The translations under genes were made by a program, and so were the position numbers. A stretch of DNA of 64,000 bases from Pelobates cultripes (lineage: Eukaryota; Chordata; Amphibia; Anura; Pelobatidae): positions 266,853,093 to 266,917,092 of the forward strand of contig OW240916.1 in NCBI GenBank assembly GCA_933207985.1, read 5' to 3'. How positions within the stretch are numbered: the stretch's first letter is position 1; each line of letters starts with the position of its first letter. Shown in pieces: positions 11,660-22,211 of this stretch. The notes beneath the pieces are model-generated. The model was not told where the DNA came from and did no database searches. It worked only from the letters and a program-made list of their open reading frames with translations.

Positions 11660-13340
11660 CACTGCTGCCAGCTTCTGTGTCAGGCTCACAGTGGATACTG
11701 TGCCCATTTCCCCAGTCAGTGCCACCACTTATATCTGGTGTCACAATAGCTTGCATTTAAAAACAAAAAACTTTTTTCACTGTTATAGATTGAATAGCAG
11801 TCAGTGTCCTTAAAGCGGGTGTGTTACGCTAACAGTGGATACGGTGACCAGTGCCACCACTCACTGGTGTCATAATAGCTTGCATTTAAAAACAAAAAAC
11901 TTTTTTCACTGTTATAGATTGAATAGCGGTCAGTGTCCTTAAAGCGGGTGTGTTACGCTAACAGTGGATACGGTGACCAGTGCCACCACTCACTGGTGTC
12001 ATAATAGCTTGCATTTAAAAACAAAAAACTTTTTTCACTGTTATAGATTGAATAGCAGTCAGTGTCCTTAAAGCGGGTGTGTTAAGCTCACAGTGGATAC
12101 GGTGCCCAGTGCCACCAGACACTCATATCTGGTGTCACAATAGCTTGCATTTAAAAACAAAAAACTTTTTTCACTGTTATAGATTGAATATTAGTCAGTG
12201 TCCTTAAAGCGGATGTGTTAAGCTCACAGTGGATACGGTGCCCAGTGCCACCACTCACTGGTGTCACAATAGCTTGCATTTAAAAACAAAAAACTTTTTT
12301 CACTGGTATAGATTGAATAGCAGTCAGTGTCCTTAAAGCGGGTGTGTTAAGCTCACAGTGGATACGATGCCCAGTGCCACCACTCACTCATATCTGGTGT
12401 CACAATAGCTTGCATTTAAAAACAAAAAACTTTTTTCACTGTTATAGATTGAATAGCAGTCAGTGTCCTTAAAGCGGGTGTGTAGGCTCACAGTGGATAC
12501 TGTGCCCAGTGCCACCACTCACTCACTGGTGTCACAATAGCTTGCATTTAAAAACAAAAAACTTTTTTCACTGTTATAGATTGAATAGCAGTCCAGTGTC
12601 CTTAAAGCGGGTGTGTCGCTAACAGTGGATACTGTGTCCAGTGCCACCACTCACTGGTGTCACAATAGCTTGCATTTAAAAACAAAAAACTTTTTTCACT
12701 GTTATAGATTGAATAGCAGTCAGCGTCCTTAAAGCGGGTGTGTCAGCTAACAGTGGATACGGTGCCCAGTGCCACCACTCACTGGTGTCACAATAGCTTG
12801 TATTTAAAAACAAAAAACTTTTTTCACTGTTATAGATTGAATAGCAGTTAGTTGTCTCAAAGCGGGTGTGTCAGCCTCACAGTGGATACTGTGCCCAGTG
12901 CCACCACTCACTCACTGGTGTCACAATAGCTTGCATTTAAAAACAAAAAACTTTTTTCACCGTTATAGATTGAATAGCAGTTAGTTGTCTGCCACTGCTG
13001 CCAGCTTCTGTGTCAGGCTCACAGTGGATACTGTGCCCATTTGCCCAGTCAGTGCCACCACTCACTCACTGGTGTCACAATAGCTTGCATTTAAAAACAA
13101 AAAACTTTTTTCACTGTTATAGATTGAATAGCAGTTAGTTGTCTTCAAGTGGGTGTGTCAGCCCTACAGCGTGTACTCTGACAGTTTACAGTGCCACTCA
13201 AATCTGGTGTCATAATAGCTTGCATTTAAAAACAAAATACTTTTTTCACTGTTATAGATTGAATAGCAGTTAGTTGTCTGCCAGCAGGTGTGTCAGGCTC
13301 ACAGTGGATACTGTGCCCAGTGCCACCACTCACTCACTGG
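11660..13340. repeat. Tandem array, about 129-bp unit, 12 copies
   Basis: The core GCATTTAAAAACAAAAAAC recurs at 11753, 11882, 12011, 12146, 12277, 12411, 12543, 12670, 12799 (variant), 12926, 13085 and 13218 (variant), a spacing of 127-159. Each unit also contains CAGTGGATAC and CCAGTGCCACCACTCACT. Neighbouring units differ by only a few bases, so the array is recent or homogenised. Confidence 0.92.
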
Positions 13341-13486
13341 TACCCGGACGAAATTTCTTTTCACAAAAGGCAATCCCCAACCTGTACTCGACTGTGCAAA
13401 AGGAAGTAATGGCATGTCTGGCACACAGTGTTGGGGCAAGGGTCCATCTGACCACTGATACCTGGTCTGCAAAGCAGTGGGTACTT
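13340..13486 (+). pseudogene. hAT transposase fragment (ZBED type)
   Basis: Reads LVPGRNFFSQKAIPNLY, then a helical stretch and VHLTTDTWSAKQ. This is the region of ZBED-type hAT transposases where a P-x-R-x-x-F block precedes the TTD-W-S motif containing a conserved acidic residue. Only about 50 residues survive; the BED finger, the later catalytic residues and the dimerisation domain are absent. It shows that this element descends from an autonomous hAT and was expanded by the satellite arrays on either side. Confidence 0.7.
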
Positions 13487-13529
13487 TATAAATGGCTCCA
13501 CCTGCCACCCATACAGCAACACAGTCTCC

Positions 13530-14450
13530 AGTTAGGAGGACCGACCAAGCATCTTCTTCCATCTGCCTGTTACAGAAATTACTGCCGTGTACACGACCAC
13601 TGATAGGAGACGCGGAAGGTATTAAACCGATAAAAATAGTACTAAACACACCACTCCTATCTGGTGTCACATTAGCTTGACCGCGCAGTGCCCCAAATTT
13701 GCAGTAAGAGGACCGACCAAGCCTCTTCTTCCATCTCCTGTTACAAAAATCAATGCCGTGTACACGTCCACTGATAGGAGACGCGGAAGGTATTAAACTG
13801 ATCAGAACAATACTAAACACACCACTCCTATCTGGTGGCACATTAGCTTGACCGCACAGTGCCCCAAATTTGAATTAAGAGGACCGACCAAGCATCTTCT
13901 TCCATCTCCCTGTTACAGAAATCACTGCCGTGTACACGTCCACTGATAGGAGACGCGGAAGGTATTAAACTGATAAAAATAGTACTAAACACACCACTCC
14001 TATCTGGTGTCACATTAGCTTGACCGCACAGTGCCCCAAATTTGTAGTAAGAGGACCGACCAAGCCTCTTCTTCCATCTCCCTGTTACAAAAATCAATGC
14101 CGTGTACACGTCCACTGATAGGAGACGCTGAAGGTATTAAACTGATCAGAACAATACTAAACACACCACTCCTATCTGGTGTCACATTAGCTTGACCGCG
14201 CAGTGCCCCAAATTTGTAGTAAGAGGACCGACCAAGCCTCTTCTTCCATCTCCCTGTTACAAAAATCAATGCCGTGTACACGTCCACTGATAGGAGACGC
14301 GGAAGGTATTAAACTGATAAAAATAGTACTCAACACACCACTCCTATCTGGTGTCACATTAGCTTGACCGCGCAGTGCCCCAAATTTGCAGTAAGAGGAC
14401 CGACCAAGCCTCTTCTTCCATCTCCCTGTTACAGAAATCACTGCCATATC
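13530..14450. repeat. Tandem array, 172-bp unit, 5-6 copies
   Basis: The phrase GGACCGACCAAGC recurs at about 13538, 13710, 13881, 14053, 14225 and 14397, a period of 172. Each unit contains CCACTGATAGGAGACGC and TATCTGGTGTCACATTAGC. Partial units continue at about 14562-14637 and 14860-14925. The several 90-codon minus-strand ORFs here are the same repeat read over and over and are not genes. Confidence 0.9.
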
Positions 14451-14637
14451 CATACAAATTGTACATAATGTCCAGGATAGTTTTCCAGGGACAAATGTTG
14501 TCGCCTGTTGAGCGAGGTGACCTTGCTCGGGTCCCAGGTGTGCGGTTCCTAAAATGGCTGCCATATACACGTCCACTGATAGGAGACGCGAAAGGTATTA
14601 AACTGATCAGAACAATACTAAACACACCACTCCTTTT

Positions 14638-14860
14638 TTTTGGTTAGGCTTTACAGGACAGAGTGCTTCTCCACGGGATATGTTAACTCACGGGCAGCTG
14701 GCTCATCAAGGAACCAGAGCAGCTTTCCATGTACAGGTAAGACACGTGCAGCCGGTAAGGGTTCAGGCTCTTCTTCCTGGAGGATGCGCTGCAAGCCTGT
14801 TGAACGAGGTGACCTTGCTCGGGTCCCAGGTGTATGGTTCCTAAAATGGCTGCCATATAC
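14638..14860. other. Unique segment between partial 172-bp units
   Basis: Single-copy within the window apart from GAGGTGACCTTGCTCGGGTCC, which is also at about 14515 and 14807. A minus-strand frame can be read across it, but it runs into repeat DNA on both sides and matches no family I recognise. It may be captured host sequence. Confidence 0.35.
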
Positions 14861-14904
14861 ATGTCCACTGATAGGAGACGTGGAAGGTATTAAACTGATC
14901 AGAA

Positions 14905-15054
14905 CAATACTAAACACACCACAAATAAGGTTTCTCTCCTGTATGGCTCCTCAAATGATGCTTAAGATTAGAAGCGGCTGAAAAGCATTTCTCACACTCC
15001 GAACAAAAATATATTTTTTTAAAATTCTCTCCACTTTGAACGAAATGATGTTTG
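14905..15054 (-). pseudogene. C2H2 (Krueppel-type) zinc-finger fragment captured in the hAT
   Basis: The minus strand reads one complete finger: [21 protein letters not shown] followed by the canonical linker TGEKPY, with spacing C-x2-C-x12-H-x3-H. Upstream are remnants of the previous finger (KHHF, then a decayed linker SGEN), and a stop follows shortly after (LWCV). No KRAB or other domain is attached. The fragment abuts the LTR sequence on one side and a partial 172-bp unit on the other. It is most likely a transduplicated piece of a host zinc-finger gene, not a functional gene. Confidence 0.75.
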
Positions 15055-15881
15055 GGAAGAGATTAACATAATTAAACACAGGCAGTAAAAATACAGTTTT
15101 TAGCCATACACTGTAACTTTAAAACTACACATCCCATAACAATTACATATTTGGAATCAGCACACTTAAAACATAAACATAACCACAAATCAGCCAAATC
15201 CATCCAGGGGTTAAACAGTTAGCTGGAGGTCCCTTTATGACCGACCGCAAGCACATTTTCCTGCCCAAAACAGTTCCATAGATTTGGGCTGTGCGGTCGG
15301 TCTATTTAAGGCTGAAAAAACGACTATGTCCCATCGCCGAATGGCACTTAGTCTCTGCAGCTGTAAAACCAGTAGGGGAGAAGGTAGAGCTCAGCGGTGT
15401 TCGCGGAAATGTGTAGCCGATTTTAGTTCCATGAATTTGGCTACACATACTGCTGACCTCGTCGAATGATCAAAGATGGCCGCCGCCACGTGTTCAGCAA
15501 ACGAACAAAGACCTCCCAGCATTATCAATTAAGCTGCGGTTAACCAGCTTCTGGGAGGTAAATTGCCTGCACACTTCCACTTCTGGGTGGTCTGCCCGTG
15601 TGGTACTTGGTTCAGTAAGCCCATTTACTGCCTTAAGGGGCAGTGTCCCAATCTTCCTGATGTCCCAAAAAAGGTGTTTAAAGGGCCAGCATCAGTCACA
15701 TAAAGAGTCCATAAGCCCCAATATGCCCACCGACAGTCTTAAAGGGCCATACACACCAAATAAAAGTGCATACATTTTCACAATCTCCCAGGGGCCATAG
15801 TCATGTGGGAGAAGGCTGGCAAATAGGCTTCTCCACAACCCAGGGAAGCAGGGCAATTTGCCATTTAAAGGGCCCGTTACA
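15055..15881 (-). mobile_element. LTR fragment (Ty3/gypsy-like family, copy 1)
   Basis: Shares long stretches with the solo LTR at 27844-28860 (for example CAGGGGCCATAGTCA and a shared GGAATCAGCA block) and, inverted, with 39685-40321 (CTTGGTTCAGTAA, GGCAATTTACCTCCCAG). Its 5' end by homology is at 15881 on the minus strand (TGTAACGGGCCC). The other end is lost at the junction with the zinc-finger fragment, so no target duplication can be shown. Confidence 0.7.
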
Positions 15882-15898
15882 AATAGCAGTTTGTAACA

Positions 15899-16920
15899 AG
15901 GTGTCAATCCATATCTGTCAAGTGACCCGATGTAGGGGGAACAGTCCCTATTCTGCTCTGTGTCAGTGTGTATCAGGGTCTCTGAGGACAGGTGTCAATC
16001 CATATCTGCCAAGTGACCCTATGTAGGGGGAACAGTCTCTATTCTGCTCTGTGTCAGTGTGTATCATGGTCTCTGAGGACAGGTGTCAATCCATATCTGC
16101 CAAGTGACCCTATGTAGGGGGTAACAGTCCCTATTCTGCTCTGTGTCAGTGTGTATCAGGGGCTCTGAGGACAGGTGTCAATCCATATCTGCCAAGTGAC
16201 CCTATGTAGGGGAACAGTCCCTATTCTGCTCTGTGTCAGTGTGTATCAGGGATTCTTGATAGGTGTCAATCCATATCTGCCAAGTGACCCTATGTAGGGG
16301 AACAGTCCCTATTCTGCTCTGTGTCAGTGTGTATCAGGGTCCTTAGGACAGGTGTCAATCCATATCTGCCAAGTGACCCTATGTAGGGGAACAGTCCCTA
16401 TTCTGCTCTGTGTCAGTGTGTATCAGGGAACCTTAGGACAGGTGTCAATCCATATCTGCCAATTGACCCGATGTAGGGGGAACAGTCCCTATTCTGCTCT
16501 GTGTCAGTGTGTATCATGGTCTCTGAGGACAGGTGTCAATCCATATCTGCCAAGTGACCCTATGTAGGGGAACAGTCTCTATTCTGCTCTGTGTCAGTGT
16601 GTATCATGGTCTCTGAGGACAGGTGTCAATCCATATCTGCCAAGTGACCCTATGTAGGAGGAACAGTCCCTATTCTGCTCTGTGTCAGTGTGTATCAGGG
16701 AACCTTAGGACAGGTGTCAATCCATATCTGCCAAGTGACCCGATGTAGGGGAACAGTCCCTATTCTGCTCTGTGTCAGTGTGTATCAGGGATCCTTAGGA
16801 CAGGTGTCAATCCATATCTGCCAAGTGACCCTATGTAGGGGGACCAGTCTCTATTGCTCTGTGTCCGTGTGCATCAGGGGCTCTGAGGACAGGTGTCAAT
16901 CCATATGTCAAGGTGTCAAT
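15899..16920. repeat. Tandem array, about 90-bp unit, about 12 copies
   Basis: GGTGTCAATCCATATCTG recurs at intervals of 88-92 from about 15899 to 16890, with CCAAGTGACCCTATGTAGG and ATTCTGCTCTGTGTCAGTG in each unit. The last units are irregular. Not related by sequence to the 129- or 172-bp arrays in the same element. Confidence 0.92.
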
Positions 16921-17269
16921 ATGTCATATGTCAGGTGTCAATCCATATATTCATTGTGATTTAGGAATGTTAGGTGATTTCTGCCCTTATGGATTAAAAC
17001 CAGACTCTGTATCAACTGTGTAATTTTCCATGGGAGTTTTGCCATGGATCCCCCTCCGGCATGCCACAGTCCAGGTGTTAGTCCCCTTGAAACAACTTTT
17101 CCATCACTATTGTGGCCAGAAAGAGTCCCTGTGTGTTTTAAAATTCGCCTGCCCATTGAAGTCTATGGCGGTTCGCCCGGTTCGTCGGTTCGCGAACATT
17201 TGCGGAAGTTTGCGTTCGCCGTTCGCGAACCGAAAATTTCGTTTTCGCGACATCACTATATGCCAATAT

Positions 17270-17797
17270 TTATTTATGATTTTTTTTTTACAACATTTGT
17301 TGTTAAAATCAAAAATGATTGGCAATGAAGGGACACCCTCAGTGGTTGTCTTATCTTTATATTCTAAGAGATCTGGTATATTTTTCTCTTTAACAGTATT
17401 TCTTGTTCTATTAAGGTCGTTGATGGGATAATTTTTGGGGGCAAATTTATTTAATAAAGTATTCGATTGGTCATCGTAATCCTGAATAAAGGAACAGTTC
17501 CTCCGAAGACGTAGGAACTGACTTTTTGATATTTCATTGAGCCAGGGTTTGTGGTGACAGCTAGACATATCGATGGCATTATTAGTATACTTTCTTTAAA
17601 AAAGTCCTTTTTTGCAACTGATCATTTTCGATAAAAATTTCTAAATCTAAAAAATGGATAAGGGATTGACTGTATTCCCAAATTAAGATAATACATTTGT
17701 CATTAGAATTTAAAAATTGTAAAAAATGGTTAAGAGAACTCTCAGAGCCCTCCCAAATAAGAAAGAGATCATAAATATACCTGAAATATGTAACCAT
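17270..17797 (-). pseudogene. Penelope RT, C-terminal part (frameshifted)
   Basis: Minus-strand frames give FRYIYDLFLIW (17690-17797), the RT motif C region in which the family normally has YIDD, here with the second Asp position substituted to YIYD, then after another shift FLRLRRNCSFIQDY and KFAPKNYP, the post-RT block of Penelope-like elements. The segment ends at the hAT insertion (TSD at 17259-17266) and continues at 11298. Confidence 0.82.
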
Positions 17798-19016
17798 GCC
17801 CGCCTAATATGGCAGAGGATTCCCATTCTGCCATAAATAGGTTGGCATAACTGGGGGCAAACCTGGTCCCCATAGCATTCCCATGTTTCTGTAAATAAAA
17901 AGAATCTAAAAACCAGAAATAATTATTGTTTAAAATAATGTTAATACCATCAATAATAAAACGTATCTGATTGTCTTTGATCTTATTTTCGGCTTTTAGA
18001 ATCCCTTCTACTGCCAAGCAACCGTCCATATGGGGAATGATGGTGTACAGAGACTGTACATCACAAGTGACTAAAAAATATGTATCTTTCCATGTAAAGT
18101 CATTTAAGAAACAAAGTAGGGTCATAGAGTCTTTCAGATAGGATTTCATCTGTTTTACTGAGGGCTGTAGCAGAGTATCTAGGTATTCAGATAAGTTGGA
18201 TAAAACTGAGTTAATACCGGACACAATAGGTCTCCCAGAGGGGTTATTGATATCTTTATGGATTTTTGGTAAAAAATAAATAACAGGGATTTTAGGATGG
18301 GAGATATTTAAAAATTCGAACTCATGTTTGGTTAGGATATTTTGCTCTCGGGCATTTAATAAAAATGAATTTAAAGTTTGTTGGATATTACTGGTGGGGT
18401 CTTTGTCTAATTTTTCATAGACGTTTGGATCATTTAGTTGTCTCATCGCCTCTTTAATGTACATTTCTTTAGGTAATATAACAATATTCTCGTCTTTTTG
18501 TAATTCAAGGAGTGCATTCCTTTCTGCTTTAGTAAGATTATTCTGATCAAATTTGCTCTTCTTTATTTTTTCTAAGTCCTTCATAACCAATTTTTCAAAG
18601 ACTTCCAGAGGGCCTGTTTTAAAAATGGATGGGAAAAAAGTTGAATTCTTTTTTAAAGTAGTAGTAATTATTTTAGGGTTGTCTGGAGGGGAAGTAACTA
18701 GAGGTTGAGTACTGGATGTGTTCAAACGAGTAGCTTTTCTGGTGAATTTATTTACATCTATAGAGGCTTTGAAGGGTCTAAACTGATTTGTGGGGGCAAA
18801 TTTAAGACCTTTGCTTAAAACAGCTAATTGTGTGGAAGTAAGTGCTTTTTGTGAAAGGTTAATAATACCATGGTCTTTCTCAATTTCAGGGGTTATTGTC
18901 GGTCTCGTCTTTCTCTTTTGGATTCTTCTCCCACTTCTCCTTCCTCTAAACTCAGACTTCGTTTCCTCGTTTTTATAGGATATGGTGTTAGTGCATGGGT
19001 GTTTGTCTGTGTGCAT
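17769..19016 (-). pseudogene. Penelope-like reverse transcriptase, main RT segment
   Basis: About 415 codons open on the minus strand. Order: a basic N-terminus, LSKGLKFAPT, then FLPKIHKD and GRPIVSGINSVLSNLSEYLD, then LVTCDVQSLYTIIPH (motif A, catalytic Asp) and KHGNAMGTRFAPSYANLFM (motif B). This arrangement is diagnostic of Penelope-like elements, where RT is followed by a GIY-YIG nuclease instead of an integrase. The frame is lost just before motif C. The upstream frame (18893-20062) overlaps it by about 120 nt, so one frameshift probably separates what was a single polyprotein or two overlapping ORFs. Confidence 0.9.
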
Positions 19017-20062
19017 AGTTCTAAAAAATAATCATCCTTTTCTGTTTCAGAATCTACCGATAATAATTGGTATCTATTGTTGTGGACATAGTTTACAGGT
19101 AACTTCGTGTTTTGAAAGTGCTTGTGTGCATACCTTGGTCTTTGAATTTTGGGTATGGCCCCTTTATCATTCTGATACATGCCAGGAGAATCAAGTACAT
19201 TGTTTACGTGACTTTGATAATTGTGAGGTATGTTTTGTGAATTTTGATAGTGATGTGTTGGATGTTGATATCTCAGTGGGGCTCGGTAGTGTTTCTTATA
19301 TTGGGTAGTATGTGCTTTATTCGGGTAATGATAACATGATGTGGTTGAGTAGTTTTTTCGGTCGGGAGGGTCATGTGGATAATGTGTGTCTCTTTTTCTA
19401 GGGTAGTTAGTATATACTTTAGAATCATAATTGTTTTGGTAGGTATTTGAAGATTGGTAATTATTGTTATCTGTAAAGTTCCTTTTGTTTGAATGGAAGG
19501 AACGTACTTGATTATTAGAATAATCTTGCTTATCACGAATATATTTTTTCACTTTGATATGTTTGGTGTCCATCTCGACTTTCTCTATTTTGTTTTGGAT
19601 AAGGATGGAATTCTGTTTAAAAACTTGTGTGTCTGTGAATATCAACATTTTGTCTTTAAGGTCATTTATTTCTGTATCAAGAATGGAAAGTTTTTTAGTC
19701 TTTTTAATGATGAGGGTCTCCATGAGTCCAAAAGTACAAATTTCTAACTTGTTGTACCAATCCCTCATGAAATCCTCATCATCTCTATCTGAGGTGGATT
19801 CTTTAAAAAGTCTTAGTCCCCTAGGGGTTATTCTTTCTTCTAAATATTTTTTAAGGGTTGCTATTTCCCATTTCAATGTAATTTCAGTAGTAAAAGCTTT
19901 CTCAAGTTTGACAAACAATTCTTTTTGGTTATAATTTTCTAATCTGGTATATATTGGAAGAGTTTCCTCAGTGTTGAAGACATTATTCACATCAATAACA
20001 TAATTGATTCTGAAATCAAAGATAGACATATTTATTCTCTGAATCAGATTAGCAGCTATCAC
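18893..20062 (-). pseudogene. Penelope-associated N-terminal ORF, low-complexity, function unknown
   Basis: Open for 389 codons and located immediately 5' of the RT within the same retroelement, starting about 30 nt inside the upstream pseudo-LTR. The first 170 residues are mixed charged with probable helices (EKAFTTEITLKWEIATLKKY); the remainder is unusually rich in Tyr, Asn, His and Gln and looks disordered, possibly RNA-binding. No conserved domain recognised. It is either the N-terminal portion of the polyprotein or a separate first ORF. Confidence 0.6.
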
Positions 20063-20085
20063 CGGAGGGGTTAGAAGTTCAAATG

Positions 20086-20449
20086 TAATCGAGATCAGGA
20101 AGGACGTTCAGCGCTGATAGGAAAACAGAGAATATGACAACAAGGCAGCACACCTATGGAAAAGGGGAATCCTCTCTAAGCCCCTTAGAGTACAATGGAG
20201 AGAAAAGAAGAAATAAGGGTGCGCCTAAGACAAGTAGAATAATAATATAAAAAATATTGAGAATTACTAGAGAGTACTACTAGGACTTTACATACCATTT
20301 TATGTACTATTAGGACTACCACCTGCATATGTGGATTATTTATATTCGGACTATTAGGTATTGCTGCCCATACTCTCTAGTAATTCGCAATATTTTTAAT
20401 ATTATTATTCTACTTGTCTTAGGCGCACCCTTATTTCTTCTTTTCTCTC
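20086..20449 (-). repeat. Penelope pseudo-LTR, upstream copy with inverted arm
   Basis: 20090-20277 is a direct copy of 9020-9206; 20278-20449 is an inverted copy of about 9112-9297, so this end folds on itself. The arrangement is a known hallmark of Penelope-like insertions. Confidence 0.88.
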
Positions 20450-20787
20450 CATACACACATATATGTCAGAATTTTTAGGCTTACCTGGAGTTCTGCTGCT
20501 GGCTCAGTCTGGTGAGAGTGTGGGTCTAGAGTTGGTCCTCTCCCCTTCCACTTGTGCTTCCTCCCTTCCACTCCTGCTGTGGCTCCTCTCCCTTCCACGG
20601 AGCTCTTGCTGTAGTTGGGAGGAAGTGATCTAATATCACTTATTCCCAGCTTGCCGATGTGAAAGGGGCCCTGTCAGGCTCTTAAAAGGCCCTTTTCAGA
20701 AATACCCATCGGGTGACCCTAATTGATCCTTTATGGTGTGGGCTCTGGTGCAGCCACACCTTTGCACCAGCGGTAGTTCTGCCACTG

Positions 20788-20954
20788 CCCCTATATGCAC
20801 ACTACATCCCCTACACTTACATACACATATAGTACACAGACTTTATACCCCTTCAACATACACACTACACACACTCTATGCCCATTATACGCACACACCA
20901 CACCCCCATGCATTCAAAAACATACACTATATACACATACTACTCTATAATCCC

Positions 20955-20987
<33 letters not shown>

Positions 20988-21320
20988 AAATACATATACA
21001 TACTCTAAACCTCCTATACCAACACTACACCCCCTATACACATTGCCACACCTATACACATATATGTACACAAACTAAGGATTCTATATACACACACAAT
21101 GCAAGCCCCTGCATCTCTTAGACAGACACACACAGACATATTTTACAACCCCAAAAAACACAAACACTAAAGCTCCTAGCCACACATAGTACACCTCAAA
21201 CAGACCCCTTTACACACACACTACAACACAAATAGTCTCCTCTACACACATTCAGTCATTCAGTCTTACAAGCAGCCTCGAAACACATACAACACCACAG
21301 GGAGCATCCATGCATATCCA
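20788..21320. repeat. CA/TA-rich interior of the outermost hAT
   Basis: Continuation of the CA-rich sequence interrupted at 8200. Includes (TA)n at about 20956-20979 and repeated ACACTACA-type phrases. No gene. Confidence 0.75.
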
Positions 21321-21650
21321 CAACACACTTTGACAGCCCTGTTCCACTTTTGTTCTCTGGTATCCCACTATTGGGAAATCCAGAGACAAAACATTAGCAA
21401 AAGCAGAGCCTGCTTATGTTGCACAAAACAAACAAACAAACAAAAAAAACAGAATGGTTACTCCACCCCAGAGCACTGGATGCTCTGGAGGGGCATCACA
21501 CTAACATACTCATTCGGGGGAGGAGCAAGGGTTAGTGCATCCTTGTCTTTAGTGATGACATAACATGCCCCCTTAAGGGCCGCCTCTCCAATTGGGCTGC
21601 TCTGCCTTTTACTGCCCGGGCTGAATTTTGGTCCCAGCCCTCTTTCAGAC

Positions 21651-22211
21651 AGCCATTTCTATGCTCTTGCAGTCAGATTGTCAGTAACCTGACCCGATCC
21701 TCACTATTTTGCCAATGTTCACTTCTATTCAAAATCATGTGCTCTTTCTGCATGCATCACTTTTTTCAGGTGATGCTGAAAAGCAATGGACAGTTGTTAA
21801 ACAGTGAGCATTGTGCCAGATACCTGACAATACAACCAAAGATGTAAATCAGAAAGGTAGAGTGAGAAAGGGAGGCAAGGGATTTCTTAAAAAATGTCAG
21901 TGTATATGAATTTAAACAAAATATAATTAGATGGTATATTATAACATAAAGATATATAAAACATTGTAAAACATATATAAACATATTAATAAATGATGAC
22001 ACTGTTCTTTTACATGAAAGAAGTTCTGCGAGTTCTGGGGACATCTTTGTTAGAGCTAGCTCTCTTTAGGATTGAAAGTGCTGCAGAAAAAGAGAGGGGG
22101 GACAGGAAAGGCTTGGGAACTTTATGATTGCCAAAGCAGCAATTTCATGTCTAAGTGCTAAGTAATGGGCTGGTGCAAAAAGGGAATGGGTGAGTCATTG
22201 AGATAAAGTTT
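21651..22211. other. Non-coding interval, nothing recognised
   Basis: AT-rich sequence with no exon, RNA gene or bounded repeat that I can support. Confidence 0.6.

Larger units (their letters stand above)
11299..17258. mobile_element. Innermost 5.96-kb hAT element loaded with tandem arrays, 8-bp TSD
   Basis: Begins TAGTGATGT and ends ACATCACTA, flanked by TATGCCAA at 11291-11298 and 17259-17266. Both ends are rich in TTCGC/GCGAAC phrases and match the 186-bp MITE at 6532. The interior holds, in order: an array of about 129-bp units, a hAT transposase fragment on the plus strand, an array of 172-bp units, a C2H2 zinc-finger fragment (minus), an LTR fragment (minus) and an array of about 90-bp units, then a right-end region. 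It interrupts the Penelope coding sequence, so it is younger than that insertion. Confidence 0.9.
9020..20449 (-). mobile_element. Penelope-like retroelement (minus strand), split by a hAT insertion
   Basis: Flanked by CATACACACATATAT at 9005-9019 and 20450-20464, a 14-15 bp target duplication of the size and irregularity typical of Penelope-like elements. Removing the inner hAT leaves about 5.5 kb. Reading on the minus strand: a terminal repeat (20090-20277) preceded by an inverted copy of it (20278-20449); an N-terminal region; an RT; and, beyond the hAT, a GIY-YIG nuclease; then an untranslated tail and the downstream copy of the terminal repeat (9020-9206). Coding frames carry frameshifts, so the copy is dead. 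Confidence 0.88.
8201..20787. mobile_element. Second-level hAT element, 8-bp TSD
   Basis: Inserted into the CA-rich interior of the outer hAT; flanked by CCCCTATA at 8193-8200 and 20788-20795. Left end CATTGGCGGAAC; right end reads GTAGTTCTGCCACTG, whose complement CAGTGGCAGAAC matches the left terminus at 10 of 12 positions. Its own sequence is 8201-9019 plus about 20465-20787 (roughly 1.1 kb); the rest is a Penelope-like insertion. No transposase was recognised, so it is non-autonomous. Confidence 0.8.
7314..21642. mobile_element. Outermost hAT-type element of a four-level nest, 8-bp TSD
   Basis: Flanked by TTTCAGAC at 7306-7313 and 21643-21650. The left end CAGGCCTGGACTGG and the reverse complement of the right end, GAGGGCTGGGACCA, form degenerate terminal inverted repeats of the CAGGG type. 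Its own sequence is 7314-8200 plus 20788-21642 (about 1.7 kb); the remainder is the inserted second hAT. The interior has CA-rich runs with the repeated phrase CTCTATACCCC and no coding region. It looks like a non-autonomous hAT. Confidence 0.75.

Noticed and set aside
13299..14625. Series of 90-180 codon minus-strand ORFs
   Set aside because: The same 172-bp tandem unit read repeatedly; not a gene family.
15899..16920. Regular 90-bp repeats considered as a CRISPR-like array
   Set aside because: The whole unit is repeated with no unique spacers, and the context is eukaryotic.
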